Position numbers and translations under genes: made by a program. The notes under the pieces are model-generated. The model was not told where the DNA came from. It saw only the letters and a program-made list of their open reading frames with translations, and searched no databases. A stretch of 64,000 nucleotides of DNA from Macrosoma leucophasiata. Its lineage: Eukaryota; Arthropoda; Insecta; Lepidoptera; Hedylidae. This document shows, piece after piece, positions 1 through 11,474 of this stretch; the first letter of the stretch is position 1; the number at the start of each line of letters is the position of its first letter. The DNA is taken from positions 6,269,501 through 6,333,500 of the forward strand of contig JAWQUS010000004.1 in the NCBI GenBank assembly GCA_036365455.1, in the 5' to 3' direction.

Positions 1-2877
1 ATAATTTCGAAACCTTTTTTTTATGGGTCGCTGTGACGAGTGTAGTCTACTAACAACAATTTAATTTGTAAGATTTGTATCTGGGCGTCGTTAAAGCTTA
101 ATTGCTGGAATATTATACATTAAATAGTCAAAAATAATAATCAAAGTTTGAGGGCATGTGAGGTCAACTTATTTACACTTGCGCCATAGGTGAAAACGCG
201 AGGACGTTGTTAGTTTTAAAAATTAGAAACTTAATTGCTTCATACAACCACACGAGTGCTTATTTGCAGTAGTAACATACTTAATTTAATTTCAACCTTG
301 TGTCGCGTCATATTGCTCTCATTCCATGCATTCCTGGTCGGACAATACAATAGATTTTCAACGTTGTCGCGCAGTTTACGACAAGCGTGTGACCGTCCGT
401 GTGGTCTGTTTGTCTTCGGATGCCGATGCCTTTGTAAACAAAAGCATGAGATCGCCGTCAAAATCATTAGCGACATTCATCAATGTCCGACGGGTTTTTT
501 ATTAACACATTTCCATCGATATATTACTTGTTGAAGAATGTAAAGATAAAAATCTCGACATAGCGCGCTAGGAAAGCGAAGATCAGATAGAACTTCGGAA
601 TATACTTCGGATTTGCAATTTCAATGCGGACGGATGGTCGACAAAAAATCTCGCATCTAAACGTTTCAAACGTCATTACGTTGTGACGTATGTTAAACAC
701 ATCGCGTCTTGTATTGTAAAACAAAGCGGTGTGCGAGTGCAAAGATGCATTGTGGCCGGGCGGATGTCGCGTCGCAATCTCGGCAACCCCACCTGCCGCA
801 GCGTTCCCACACTCCGGCGCCGCAAAAAAACGCGCGCGACAGAGACAGCACCGTGAGCTCCGCGTAGCGCGCCCTCTCGCTCGCCCGCCAGCCCTGCCCG
901 CCGCCTATGCGACCCTGGTACCCGCGCCACGAGATAACCACGAAATCACAATTTTCTGGTAAAAGTAAAAAATACTTGCGGTTACAAAAACTAGATACAA
1001 ATATTTTCGAGCGGCACGAACGTGTGAACGGAGATAGGATTCGCCAACCCTACACCGACTCGTATAGACAATTACGAAAATATTAAGGAGAGAAGCGGCC
1101 GTAATGAAATGAAAACAACTCTGTAAGCACGCACACACCGGCGGGCCGCGAACCGGGTCAAAACACCTTTAAACGAAATCCGAACACCAATCGAAATAAA
1201 CTCCGCACTTGACCGTGTCATGAAACTTGCATCACATCTGCCGAACGGTATCTCGCCTTCTGGGAAAACTTAATAATCCCGAAAACTTATTTGCATGTCC
1301 CGCCAGCATTAACTCCGGCCGTTCTTAATGATAGGGTAAACACGGCGAGAGGAACCCTTTACGGCCTTACAATTTCGCCTAATTGTAAACGAGAGTAGAG
1401 TTCTCACGAATATTACCTTCTCGTATTGAATCGCGAATCCCACGCACCTAATTTCCGTTAAGGATAGAAGAAACAGATGTCGGAACTGAATGTTTGCGTT
1501 CCCGAAACACGTGGGGATCATCTCCGGGGAAGGTCGCTTTTTGTCGTTTGCCTGACCTCGGCGGAGGGCAGGCGCTCAGACCTTGGTGGAGCGCAGTGCG
1601 GCATCCGCTGGCCTCACATTAGAAATCGATACTTCGTTCATTGATAATAATTAATAGCCGTGCAGGGGGACGCCCCGCCGGTCTCCCTGCCCACTGACGA
1701 TTCCATATCGCGTTTGAAGTGTTATTTTTACGACTCCCGTTCGAGGGTCCAGATAAGCTATTCGAGAGCACTGAAGTGGGTAGTGCAATGAGCAATGAGG
1801 CCGACACTTGAGTCTTTGATCTGGCTTTGTTGCCGACTCGGGGCGCCACTCGGTTTTATACGTCCTATAAACTTAACTCTCGTACAGAGGTCACGAACTC
1901 TTGAAATTTCACCCGCTAAAGTCGTGAAAGCGGATTAAATATTATACAAACTCATCCTCAAACGCCGCATCGGCGTAATAGAATGCGAACTTCGCCAATT
2001 TGGCTCGGGTCGTAAGCCGATTTTAACTCTGAACAAGTTTTGGGGGCTTTAGCTCGGGAATTTAAACCTACGTATAATGGTCTAGGCTAGCGCGGTAATC
2101 TCCTTTATGGCGGCGGGAGCTCGAGTAAATCTGAGATAGTGCGCTTCCTATTTCAATTTACACCGCGTATTTCTAGGGAGTGTGTAAAATGGCGTCTTAG
2201 TATTTTTCTAGCGGGTTAGGGGACTAGTAACGGTCGAGTGACGGTTAGACTCCCCGCGCTATCTGCCCCCTTTGTATTCGCTCCGATAACTTGCCCATGC
2301 GCACCCGACCGATACGACGCCGCGCCGCACTTCTCGTTATAAAACATATATTTTTTTCTAACAAACAACATACATTACCGCACCGCGTTTGAGTTATTAC
2401 GCCACTGCGCGCACGTACACTGCAATGCACGAGTACCATACCGATTAATCCAGCGCATTCTTGCCGCGCACCAGCGTAAGGTTCGCCGTATAGAACGTAA
2501 ATCACACAGTTAACGATGCGCACATATTACGTACTCTGTAATACATCAAGCCCTACTAAAGTATTCATCTTCAGAAACATGTATTTTGAAATAGCAATCT
2601 TCAGAAATGCTCGAGGAATGTGTAGACTAAAAAATATGTAAGTTAGTTTATAGGATGTTGGGGTATGTTAAGCGAGATAAATATTTGATGCGCGTGACCT
2701 CGCGGCCGGTCTGGGCGCTAACGAACCTCTCTCTTTATGCCGTGTCCTTTGCGACGGGCCTTCGGAGGTTCTGCCGCATCGCATCCGAAAAGACGTATCG
2801 ACCGTTCCCTGCCTCTACCGGCTCTATTGTGCTCGCTTTGTCTTTGTGATGCGCTAACGAACTTCCTTTTGTTCTAG
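1..2877 (+). other. Dl: Delta intron (upstream side), no exon recognised
   Basis: This stretch precedes the first recognisable Delta exon and should be intron, because the MNNL and DSL exons must lie further upstream. I read both strands and found no cysteine pattern of a DSL domain and no convincing exon. A GC-rich, CpG-rich block near 740-910 stands out from its surroundings. The few open frames here are short and lack family features. Confidence 0.6.
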
Positions 2878-2938
2878 CTCGCTGTCTGCCCGGCTGCGAC
2901 GCGGAGCACGGCCACTGCCTCAAGCCCGACGAATGCAT
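2878..2938 (+). CDS. Dl: Delta exon: first part of EGF repeat 1
   Basis: This 61-nt exon lies between a TTCTAG acceptor and a GTGAGT donor. It reads RCLPGCDAEHGHCLKPDEC after a 2-nt split codon and ends with AT, which joins to T of the next exon to make Ile. The CLPGCD-HG-C spacing is the EGF1 start that follows a DSL domain in Delta proteins. It is too short to be found as an open frame on its own. Confidence 0.9.
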
Positions 2939-4948
2939 GTGAGTATTCACTTCGCACTTCAACGCTAAATACACGTTACCTCCCTCCGCGTTTAAATCAT
3001 TCATCCTCTCATTGTTCGCCGGAGACATTTTTAGACGCTTGTTATCACGTCGTATAACCGATGTTTTTGTTTAATTTCAGTTGCCATTCGGGCTGGGTGG
3101 GCGAGCTGTGCGATCAGTGCGAGCGGCATCCGGGCTGCGTGCACGGCACCTGCTCGAAGCCCTGGGATTGCATCTGCGAGGAGGGGTGGGGCGGGCTGTT
3201 CTGCAACCAAGACCTGAACTACTGCACCAACCACCGGCCGTGCAGGAACGGCGGCACGTGCCACAACACGGGGCCCGGCAGCTACACCTGCATGTGCCCG
3301 CCCGACTTCACCGGCTCGGATTGCGAGAAGTCTTTGCAATCGTGCTCCGTCCGACCGTGCCTCAACGGGGGCGCCTGCGTGCCGGACGAGAGCGGCGAAC
3401 TGTCCTGCGCGTGCCCGTCGGGATACGAGGGTGCCCGCTGCGAAACCCGAAGACTGACTTGTGCCGACCAACCCTGCAGGAACGGCGGAACTTGCGAACC
3501 TCGACCGTCGGGCTACATGTGCCTCTGCTCGCCCGGCTACACCGGCGTGGACTGCGCCGTCGAAGCCGACCCCTGCGCCGCCAACCCCTGCCGAAACGGA
3601 GCGACCTGCGCTCGCGCCGGCGACGGCTTCCGCTGCTCCTGCAAGACCGGCTTCCGAGGCAACCGCTGCGAGATCGACATCGACGACTGTGCGGGCGTAA
3701 CCTGCGAGCACGGCGGGACCTGCGTGGACCTAGTGAACGGGCAGAGGTGTCAGTGCGCCCCCGGCTTCGTCGGACCCCGCTGCGAGACCCGAGTCGACTT
3801 ATGCCTCGCGAAGCCCTGCGCGAACGGAGGCGAATGCCTCGTCCTGGACAACGACTACGAGTGCCGATGCCGATCCGGGTTCGCGGGGAAGGACTGCAGC
3901 ATCGACGTGGACGAGTGCGCGTCGGCGCCGTGCCGGAACGGGGGCACGTGCAGGGACAGGGTGGACGGGTACCACTGCAACTGTCAGCCGGGGTGGGGGG
4001 GCAAGTCTTGTACGGTGTTGCTGGCGGAGTTCGCGGCGAAGCCGGCGGGGGGTCACTTGAGGCGAGTGGGGGACGAGACGCCGGAGGAGGAGAGTCTGTC
4101 GGGGCGGCACGTGGCGCTGATAGCGGCCCTGTCGGCGGCGGTGCCGGCGGCGGCGCTGGCGGCGGCCGTGGCGGTGGCTTGCGTCAGGCGGCGGAGGAAG
4201 AGGGCGCAGAACGCGGCCGACGCGGAGGCGCGAGCGCAGAACGCGGCGAACGCCGGGGGCGGGGGCGGGCGGGTGATCAGGAACACGTGGGGGAAGTGCG
4301 AGGGGCCGGTGGCGGAGTGCCAGAACGCGCACAACGCGGCGGCCGAGGAGTGCAAGCGGAAGACGCTGAACACAGAGAGCGCCGCGCGGCTGCTGGCGGC
4401 GCTCGACCCCAGACTGTCGCGGCTCTCCGCGGACTCAGCGTATTGCGCTAATAGGTATGTATTCGATGCCTTTTGATTACCACACTTAAGATTTTCTCTA
4501 GTATTGTCAATTCTTAGTTTCTGTTACGAAAAGGGAAACAAATTGTAGGTATAACTGGAAATTAAATTGACTATTCTTGCTTAAAATCTACTTCAGATGA
4601 CAGTAATTGCAAACTGAATACTTTTTTCTAGACAACTTCAGTTAAATTTCACGATTTTCTTGTCAATATTTTGAAACAGACGATCGTTTTAATATTGTTG
4701 AATCATTTGATTAACGGACTAGTTCAAGATAAGGAAAACTTGTCAATATGCCACATTAGTGCCTAGTTACAGATACAAATTTTCGACCCCAAAGTCCCAA
4801 AGAAATTCAGCTCAAACTTGCCTGATGATTAACCTATTTCTCCCTTGTCCACAGCGATACGTCCCTAGTGAAACGCGCGCTGGAAGGCGGGGGGGTGTAC
4901 GTTTTAGACGACCACTGCCTACCGCCCACGTTTGCGACGCAAGTGTAG
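2878..4948 (+). CDS. Dl: Delta, Notch ligand: C-terminal half (EGF 1-9, membrane segment, tail)
   Basis: Delta is a type I membrane protein that activates Notch on neighbouring cells. Three exons join in phase: 2878-2938, 3081-4454 and 4855-4948. EGF1 spans the first splice. EGF2-EGF9 follow in the large exon, most with six cysteines and the C-x-NGGTC / GYxCxC / GxxC pattern, and several start with D-x-D-E/D-C (calcium-binding type). Nine repeats is also the number in Drosophila Delta. A hydrophobic Ala/Val/Leu segment (HVALIAALSAAVPAAALAAA) followed by RRRRKR marks the membrane span and stop-transfer. The cytoplasmic tail ends FATQV, a PDZ-ligand-like C terminus comparable to the ATEV of vertebrate Delta-like proteins. 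Signal peptide, MNNL and DSL domains lie upstream of the window, so the gene is partial here. The coding exons are far GC-richer than the flanks. Identity as a Delta-type ligand is secure; Serrate/Jagged is excluded by the EGF number and the lack of a cysteine-rich VWC region. Confidence 0.95.
3081..4454 (+). CDS. Dl: Delta exon: rest of EGF1, EGF2-9, membrane span, start of tail
   Basis: The exon lies between the acceptor TTAATTTCAG and the donor AG|GTATGT. It has 457 whole codons, beginning CHSGWVGELCDQC (end of EGF1) and finishing SADSAYCAN plus a split Ser. Eight complete EGF repeats follow one another without gaps. After EGF9 come an acidic linker, a hydrophobic segment of about 25 residues and an Arg-rich stop-transfer. 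The cytoplasmic part has Ala-rich stretches (AQNAADAEARAQNAANAG) that look like a small internal repeat. Confidence 0.94.
4855..4948 (+). CDS. Dl: Delta last coding exon, C terminus ATQV
   Basis: The acceptor TGTCCACAG is followed by C, completing the split Ser codon. The exon then reads DTSLVKRALEGGGVYVLDDH, then CLPPTFATQV and TAG. The phase fits only this frame; the longer open frame that overlaps here on the same strand is not the spliced one. The final four residues fit a class I PDZ ligand (x-S/T-x-V). Confidence 0.92.
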
Positions 4949-5325
4949 TCAGAAGACATTATTTATTTATTCGGACGCTAGTGCGATCAAGGCTGTGCGC
5001 CGCGTGTAAATATAGCGATAAAGTGTAAAGTGACACCCCTGTATAGACGGCTAGTTTTTAAGCATTCGGATGTATTTATTTTAAACTCGATTCGTACGCC
5101 TTCTGTATATATTAATGGCGGATCGGATTGTAACCCCTCATCGGCTGGCGTCGACGTACAATGCGATCGGATTAGACGAGTCTTGTTCACTACCGTTTTA
5201 AGTCTATGTGGCCCTCTTAACCCCCAATTTCACCTCTCAAATCTTCGAAGAACTCGTAATAACTAATATTTGTTATCATTTAATCATTACTTGTTAATCT
5301 TTTACATATTACATCTTTAGTTTTT

Positions 5326-5355
5326 AATGGAACAGCTAGCTTTAGCTGTTCCATT
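5326..5355 (+). promoter_or_regulatory. perfect stem-loop with Brd-box in Delta 3' UTR
   Basis: The arms AATGGAACAGCTA and TAGCTGTTCCATT are exact reverse complements (13 bp) around the loop GCTT. The loop and closing bases contain AGCTTTA, the Brd-box motif known in Drosophila as a target for miR-4/miR-79-type seeds. The hairpin is certain; regulation by it is inference. Confidence 0.45.
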
Positions 5356-7360
5356 TTCCCACATTAAAGCAAACTTCGGAAAAACTTACATAACATAGAC
5401 TTTACCGATCTTGTTCTTTATCAGATCACATAGATTTTGGACGTTTTTTAAACAATTTACACCTCAGTTATAATTTGCCTAGTGAACAAGACTAAGCCAT
5501 CCCAGACCAGTGTTGGGCGACGTGGACCGCGCCAGCCGAGGGGCCGAGTGGACCACAGTCCACTGTCTGCGATCTCTGTAGGTAACGGTGACGCGCTGTC
5601 GTACGATCTCGGTCCATCGTGCGACAACGTAACGCAGATCCGATACTATCATCCGAATTATCGACTACCTTTTAGATATTCAGTTTTAAATATAATTGTT
5701 TTACATTTCTGAATTTCTGCTCTCTTCTGGTCTTTTACCTTTTTTTATCTCTAAATATACTATTTAAAGGGTATCCGATGTTTGTATAACATAGTATCGA
5801 TTCCGCGATCTCACCAATCTATCCCTCTCTTAGACTCGCACCAGTATAGAAGCCAAACCGTGCGTAATATAAGATTTTTAGACTAATTTATGAAAACGCA
5901 AATGATGCGTTCATCAGTTTTTTTACATTGATTTTTTGTTTTTGTGATTGACTAATTATTGTCATTTGTTCCTATGATTATGGTTGATAGTGAAACACTT
6001 TAAAATCTTGTTCAGGTTTTCTTGAAAATCGACGTAGATTTTTTCATCTCGCTCCACTCCTTTTCGGAATGTAGATTAGACACAACGTTCCTGCTGTCGA
6101 ACGCCATTTTTACGTCCTCTTTTTCGTTCTAGCACTTAGAGGACGTGAAAATCGCTTTCGCACCACACAAATGATAATAGCGCACGTAATTAGTCCATAG
6201 ATTATTAAAAAAAAAACATTTTTGAGTACTTATAAGAAACAAAATGTCGAAACCTAAGTCATTGTGTATAAAAAAAACCTATTAAGTTGTAGTGATGTAA
6301 GTATATTCCCCATTAATTTGGTAAGAGTATGTCGAAAATATGAATGTCATTAGGCAACATAGGACACGAATATTGCAAATTGTTTTTAACTTATTTATTT
6401 TGAATAGGTGCAGTGATCGTATGTTTATATTGATTGCCCTCCGCACTGCGCACGCGCGTACTAACTTACGGACGTGCGTTGCGTGGACGGCTAATCGCTT
6501 TGAAATAATTTATGTTAAATAACACTCTTATGAGATATGTAGATATTATTTGGTAAGATATAGGCGTTACCTCTTATGTTGCCTTTTGTACAGTAGATTA
6601 AAAAAAGGTTAAATCGACAAAATTGTAAAATTTATATCAAACTATGAATAGACTGATGATCAATAATAATGTTCTTGTATTTAATTTTGTAAGATGACAA
6701 AATGTAAGTTTAAATTATGTGAAAATAGTAAACGCATTACCGAGACTAATAGTAACATAATATTGTACTTAATTGATCACAGTGAATGTCCACTTTCATT
6801 TTTCTTTTCGAGAATTTTATGTTTTTATATGGTATTCGTTTCCGTTCAGTTCAAGACCAATAAAATGACAGTATTTTTAATTTATTTATTATATAACTAT
6901 TATTATGATTATTGTGAATTACGTTAATTATAACAAATCTATTGTTTAATTATTTTTTGAACTTCGTTTACAATTGACTGAAGCTAAATTGTCTTCTTGA
7001 TTCGTATTTTGGACACATTTTACTGATAATCATGAATGCATTTATCGTTAGGTGTGAGTATACTGAAAGTTAACAATTCAAATCATTCCATTTCTCATAA
7101 GTAACTTAATCTTTTTAAAATCTTTTTTTTATTATAATATCATTATTTTTCTAAGTTTATTTTGCATGCGAACAAAGTGATTATAATCTTAATTATTATG
7201 CTTTATTTTTGTAGTTAGATAAAGTACAATTTATTGTCTTTTTCTTTCTAGTGTATCTTTGAGTATATTCACATTTTCTTTGTTCAATTTCAAAAGAAAA
7301 ATGAAAGCATCCTGAGTGTAAGGAAATGTTACAAATAATTCCATAGATAGATTGTATCCG

Positions 7361-7366
7361 AATAAA
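7361..7366 (+). terminator. candidate poly(A) signal of Delta (alternatives at 6859, 7453, 7464)
   Basis: A canonical AATAAA follows a long repeat-free UTR. Two more lie within 110 nt downstream (7453-7458 and 7464-7469) and one lies 500 nt upstream (6859-6864). Dispersed repeats begin soon after 7.7 kb, so the transcript probably ends at one of these. No cleavage site can be proven by sequence alone. Confidence 0.45.
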
Positions 7367-7792
7367 GTCATATTGTATCAATTGCGGTGATAAATTTTGC
7401 CAGCGAGTGTTTGTGACGAATGTGTATTATTATTTGCAGTGATGCAACGAGAAATAAAATGTTAATAAACAATTGTTTACAAAAGATTAAACACGTTTAT
7501 TTATTTTTTTCTATCCTAAATAGAACATGACAAGAATCAACTATACAAAAAGCGATGTTGGCGATGAAATATTATTTTGTTTCAATAACTACTTGAGAAA
7601 TTTTGATTGATTAAATAATAACTGCTCTGCCTATTATATATTATAAATGATATTAGGAAGTACACCCTGCTGCATTACCTATAACACAAACGAAATAAGT
7701 CTCGTAATATTTATGTGACCTACCTCTTCACTACTGCTTAGAAGTATAGTGGTAGCAGGCCATAAGCCACTCGTACACTATGATGAGTATGA

Positions 7793-8072
7793 TCATTGTA
7801 TGAGAGAGAGATCTAGTGACAGAGGTCGCGGGTGTAGATACCACCGCATTACCTCTATCTGCCGCCAAATGTTAATGTTCAGCACTATCGTGTTCCGGTT
7901 CGGTTTGATGGTAATGTATGGCCCCGTAATAATTACCACAGAGACAACAACTTCTCAGGGGTGGCAACGCATCTGCATTTTTCCCTCTGGTTTTTGTGTA
8001 GACGCGTATGCTGCAGTCATTGATTTACATCAATGTGAGCTGCACGATTTGCCACTTTCCTTGCATAAATAT
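7793..8072 (+). repeat. SINE-like family D copy
   Basis: This copy runs from a GTGACAGAGGTCGCGGGTGT-like head through CACCGCATTACC, GTTCCGGT, GTGGCAACGCATCTGCATTT and CTGCAGTCAT to GCCACTTTCC. The same order occurs at about a dozen other places in the window. It explains the open frame at 7749-8114, which is not a gene. Confidence 0.75.
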
Positions 8073-8813
8073 TTAAGGCTCATTTCACCGGTGCATGCAT
8101 ATTGTGTTAATTAATATATAAAAGTGTAGTACTGCAGAAGAGAATATACTACAAGACTGTCGGCAAAGAAAAAAAATCTAAGCTTCCGGGTCGGGAGCGC
8201 CCACGGTCCTTATTTCGCCCAACCAACACCGATAGATGAAAAGGCTTGTAATTAAAAGACTTATAGGTTGTTCGTCGTGTCGATGAAACATACAGTAGGT
8301 GTGTCGTCAAAAGTGCCATGAAATATAGATACCAAAAGTTCTGTCGGCGAATAGTTCAGTCCATAGGTCAAATATTCTGTTGGAGAAATAGAAATAAATG
8401 AATCGTCCTGTCTACGAACAGATTACAGATTAGATTATTGGGGAGATTACTAGGTACGGCTCAAACATTTCAAATAGGTATAACAAGACGCCGAGTGGTG
8501 ACGGTATCACCGCTGAACCCCTGAAAGTTTATGGAAAGCAAATGTGTGGTTGTGGAATGTATTAAAGATTCTTCAAACGATGTTCAATTTCATCATATCT
8601 GAGGATAAGACGCCAAAGTCGTAGCATGGAAGTCTGATGGTACCTACTCTTCTTTAATAAAAAAGAGGTGATAATAATATCTAAACACTTTAGGCGTACC
8701 GTACTTCGGAGACAACTGTAAACTGTTTCAGGGAGTGATTACAAACAATGTAGGTAGTACACCTATATCAAAAACTCGAGTTCTAGCCTGCCCTGCAAGC
8801 TTGTTTTCGTAAA

Positions 8814-8876
8814 GGCTATTTTTTATGTAATGGAAGTGACAAACAAGCGTGCAGTTCACATTGATGATAAGTGATG
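8814..8876 (-). repeat. SINE-like family D, 3'-end fragment
   Basis: The fragment reads TATGTAATGGAAGTGACAAA followed by GTTCACATTGATGATAAGTG, matching the tail end of the family D repeat in reverse orientation. Confidence 0.7.
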
Positions 8877-9469
8877 TTGCCGGTGATGGCAAATTAAGAC
8901 GGGGTTTCATTTTTAACCATCTAGGCGTACGAATAAGAATCATTCTTTTATTTTTAAGACTAATATGTATAGGTAGTCAATAATAAAGAATATAATATTA
9001 TTATGAAGATTCTTCTGGTCTCCTGTTTGTGCACTATTTAATAATCTATTTGCTACAATTTAGGTACTACCTGTAATGAATTATTTGCTACCTCTCCGTT
9101 AAGAATGTATCGGACATAAAGTGGTCAGCCATTCTGACGCCAGGTTAGCTGACCACTTCAAAGTTGTCAGTTTTAGCATAAAATAGTAGCAAATAGGTTT
9201 TTTAAAAGCCACCTTCATTCCTAGAGCCATTCCGCCCCGGCTCCATACAAAATTTAAGGACGCACGAGTCACGCGTCATCGTCCTCCCTGAAGATTTCTC
9301 TTCATTTTTTTTTAGTGTTATGGCATCGCTATTACGCATATTGCCAGTATCAATTAAAACGATATTTCGAATTCGTAATAAGCAGCGTATAAGTCAGAAT
9401 CACAGTCAGTAATTCAAGTAGAGATGGCTACTTTACCAGAACATTCACAATGAATTTTTGGAGGCAACC

Positions 9470-9600
9470 TGATAGGCCGTTTTCGCACTGCTATTCTATT
9501 TCAATTTACACAGGCACTGTAATAACTTTATTTAATATAACTCAAAAATACACCAAGAAGTACCACACGCCTCTTTCCAGGTTCCCGCCAAAACTCGATT
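9470..9600. repeat. dispersed element, family G end
   Basis: This block runs through TATAACTCAAAAATACACCA and ends TTCCCGCCAAAAC. It matches 34195-34390 closely. The same end motif (in reverse, GTTTTGGCGGGAA) starts the related block at 22008. It is probably a non-autonomous DNA transposon whose ends read GTTTTGGCGGGAA. Confidence 0.6.
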
Positions 9601-9624
9601 TCTCTTCATGACGTGCGTCATAGG

Positions 9625-10044
9625 TAGGGTTACCACTTCTTAGCTGTCTAAATCCGGGAGATAAAAACATTGAATATCATAACCTTTTATTTGATTTTTC
9701 AACATAAAACTAAGAAACGAAAATGAGCAAGACAAAGACGATGCAATCTCTCACGCTCGTGGATCAGAAAGCGACAATAAAATAAAGTACATACACGCAC
9801 GCAAATAACTTTATACGAAACTAGTAATACAATACTGGCGAGTAGTGGCGTCAGTGGCGAGATAGTGGCTGGAAGGCCGTGTTGTGATTTACGCAGCTCT
9901 TAGCCATTTCAACATCGTACTTTTGAACGACTTATTCCGGGAGAATTTATTATAATTTAAATTCCTTCTGGTGGTTAGGCGATTTTGATTTTCAGAGCTC
10001 GAATCCGGGAGACTCCCGGTATTCCGGGAGAGGTGGGAACCCTA
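9625..10044. mobile_element. hAT-type MITE with exact 8-bp target duplication
   Basis: The element starts TAGGGTTACCAC and ends GTGGGAACCCTA, and is flanked on both sides by GTCATAGG (9617-9624 and 10045-10052). Inverted CCGGGAG motifs lie inside each end. The 420-bp length, lack of a coding frame and 8-bp duplication fit a non-autonomous hAT element. Confidence 0.8.
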
Positions 10045-10394
10045 GTCATAGGCCAGGAATCTGTTAAATAGTGCATAATATATGGTATCTTGCACGTATC
10101 TGGTTTGTTCCAGCGATCCTGACGACCGAGATAAAATTTAACGCCAGATATTAACCTCAACTTATAATTAAAACTGCAATCAACCTTATTTTGTTGTTCC
10201 ACGTCAGACAATTGTGACCTCGTCTGCCAGAGATCATGTAAGCTTGAAAAGCTACTGAAACGTCGGGATGATAAGCATACTTACGCGAGATTCATCCGAA
10301 GATATTTCAATGAGTGTAGCACACGAAAACCTAATAATACCACTTCGATCTGCTGCAATAGTTAGTGGATAGGTGTAGAAATAAAAGTCTTATT

Positions 10395-11263
10395 ACCTTA
10401 TCAATAATATTTATTATTTGGTGACTATAACAAATTCAGTATTTACAAAATACCTTAAAACTAAATGGATAGTCGTCACAATGAAAATATAACTACCTGA
10501 AAATATCTGGTAAAATGTTCTTAACTACTACGTCAATTTGAAAAGAAATTCTTTAAATTACATAAATAAAAATGCCAATTGCATTGTTCCTCACCAAAAT
10601 TATGTTAAAATGCATTCATACGAAATGTAAAATTAAAATATTTTGCAAAAACTATAAAGTCGTAAATTATATATCTTGTAATTATTTGATATAAAAGTAT
10701 CAAATTGATCTGAAAATGAGTGATTTTAACAATCTCATCAACTAACCTAGCCACCTAGTCTAATTCGAATGAAATGTGAAATTTTACACAATGTAGTTTT
10801 TATCATGAAACAGTGACATACGTGCAAGACTATATTACAGCGGTGACATCAAAATCCGAAACCGAACAAATGTAGCCTGCAACTAAAGCACAGGCTCTAA
10901 AATCGCTTAAATTCTAATACATGAGTTATGTAGGCAAAAGGCATGACAAGGAACTGAAGTAGAACTATCCTTCACCCAGAGTATTCTTTTATCACATACA
11001 TTGTCTGAATGCATTTTTTTCATTCGATATACATATTACATTTGATAAAAAAACACGCCAGTATTTTTTTAGATGGGTAAAGGAATATTCCAATTCTGTC
11101 AATACATAAGAAACTTGGTGAAATAATGTCGGGTATTTGAAACGGAACGAGATCATGAAAAGATGAATTTTCAAATAAACGTCAAACTTTCAATTCTAAA
11201 GTATTAGAATTTAAGCAATACGACAACGATTTAACGCTAAAATAGTTATTTTATCCGTATCGT
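10395..11263 (-). other. B52 3' UTR (probable)
   Basis: About 870 bp of AT-rich, repeat-free sequence lies immediately downstream of the B52 stop codon on the - strand and ends near a candidate AATAAA. The 60-codon frame at 10992-11174 has no recognisable feature. Confidence 0.5.
10410..10415 (-). terminator. candidate poly(A) signal of B52
   Basis: TTTATT on the + strand reads AATAAA on the - strand about 850 nt past the B52 stop codon. The intervening sequence is AT-rich and repeat-free, as expected of a 3' UTR. Other signals are possible. Confidence 0.35.
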
Positions 11264-11474
11264 CTAATCGCCACTGCGCGGAGACCGATCGCGGTCGGTG
11301 CTCCCGCGGTCCCCACCATTGCCGTTCTGTCGCGGGGAATTAGACCGGGATCGGTCCCGGGATCCGGAGTGACCGCGGGAAGACCGGGATCGTGACCGGG
11401 AACGCGATTTGGACGCGCGACGTTCTTCTTCGCGCTTCGGCGACGCTTCCTTGCTGCGCGAACGAGACCTTTCC
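11264..11474 (-). CDS. B52: B52 last coding exon: end of RS domain
   Basis: The acceptor TTTTCCACAG is followed by G, completing a split Lys. The exon reads [14 protein letters not shown] and ends RDRSPRSGD then TAG. It is separated from the previous exon by a 7.4-kb intron filled with nested transposons. Confidence 0.93.

Larger units (their letters stand above)
4949..7490 (+). other. Dl: Delta 3' UTR (probable)
   Basis: About 2.5 kb of AT-rich sequence follows the Delta stop and is nearly free of the dispersed repeats that fill the rest of the window, as expected for a long 3' UTR. It holds a Pumilio-type TGTAAATA at 5005-5012, a perfect 13-bp hairpin at 5326-5355 with an AGCTTTA (Brd-box) across its loop, one K-box-like TGTGAT at 5943-5948, and several AATAAA hexamers (6859, 7361, 7453, 7464). 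The small open frames here have no family features. The exact end is inferred. Confidence 0.6.
7491..10394. other. Delta-B52 intergenic region: repeats only
   Basis: Delta (+) and B52 (-) converge on this interval. It holds SINE-like copies (7793-8072, 8814-8876), a dispersed-element end (9470-9600), an 11-bp inverted repeat near 9119-9160 and a complete hAT-type element (9625-10044). No gene-like open frame is seen on either strand. Confidence 0.6.

Noticed and set aside
3031..3711. 226-codon open frame on the - strand opposite Delta
   Set aside because: It is the antisense of the GC-rich EGF exon, has an Ala/Gly/Val-rich composition typical of shadows and no domain. The same applies to the - strand frame at 3799-4332 and the +2 frame at 3081-4451.
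5943..5948. K-box TGTGAT in the Delta 3' UTR as a regulatory site
   Set aside because: A single hexamer in 2.5 kb is expected by chance.
7749..8114. 121-codon + strand frame
   Set aside because: It coincides with a SINE-like family D copy; similar frames occur at other copies (for example 61988-62236 and 55039-55416).
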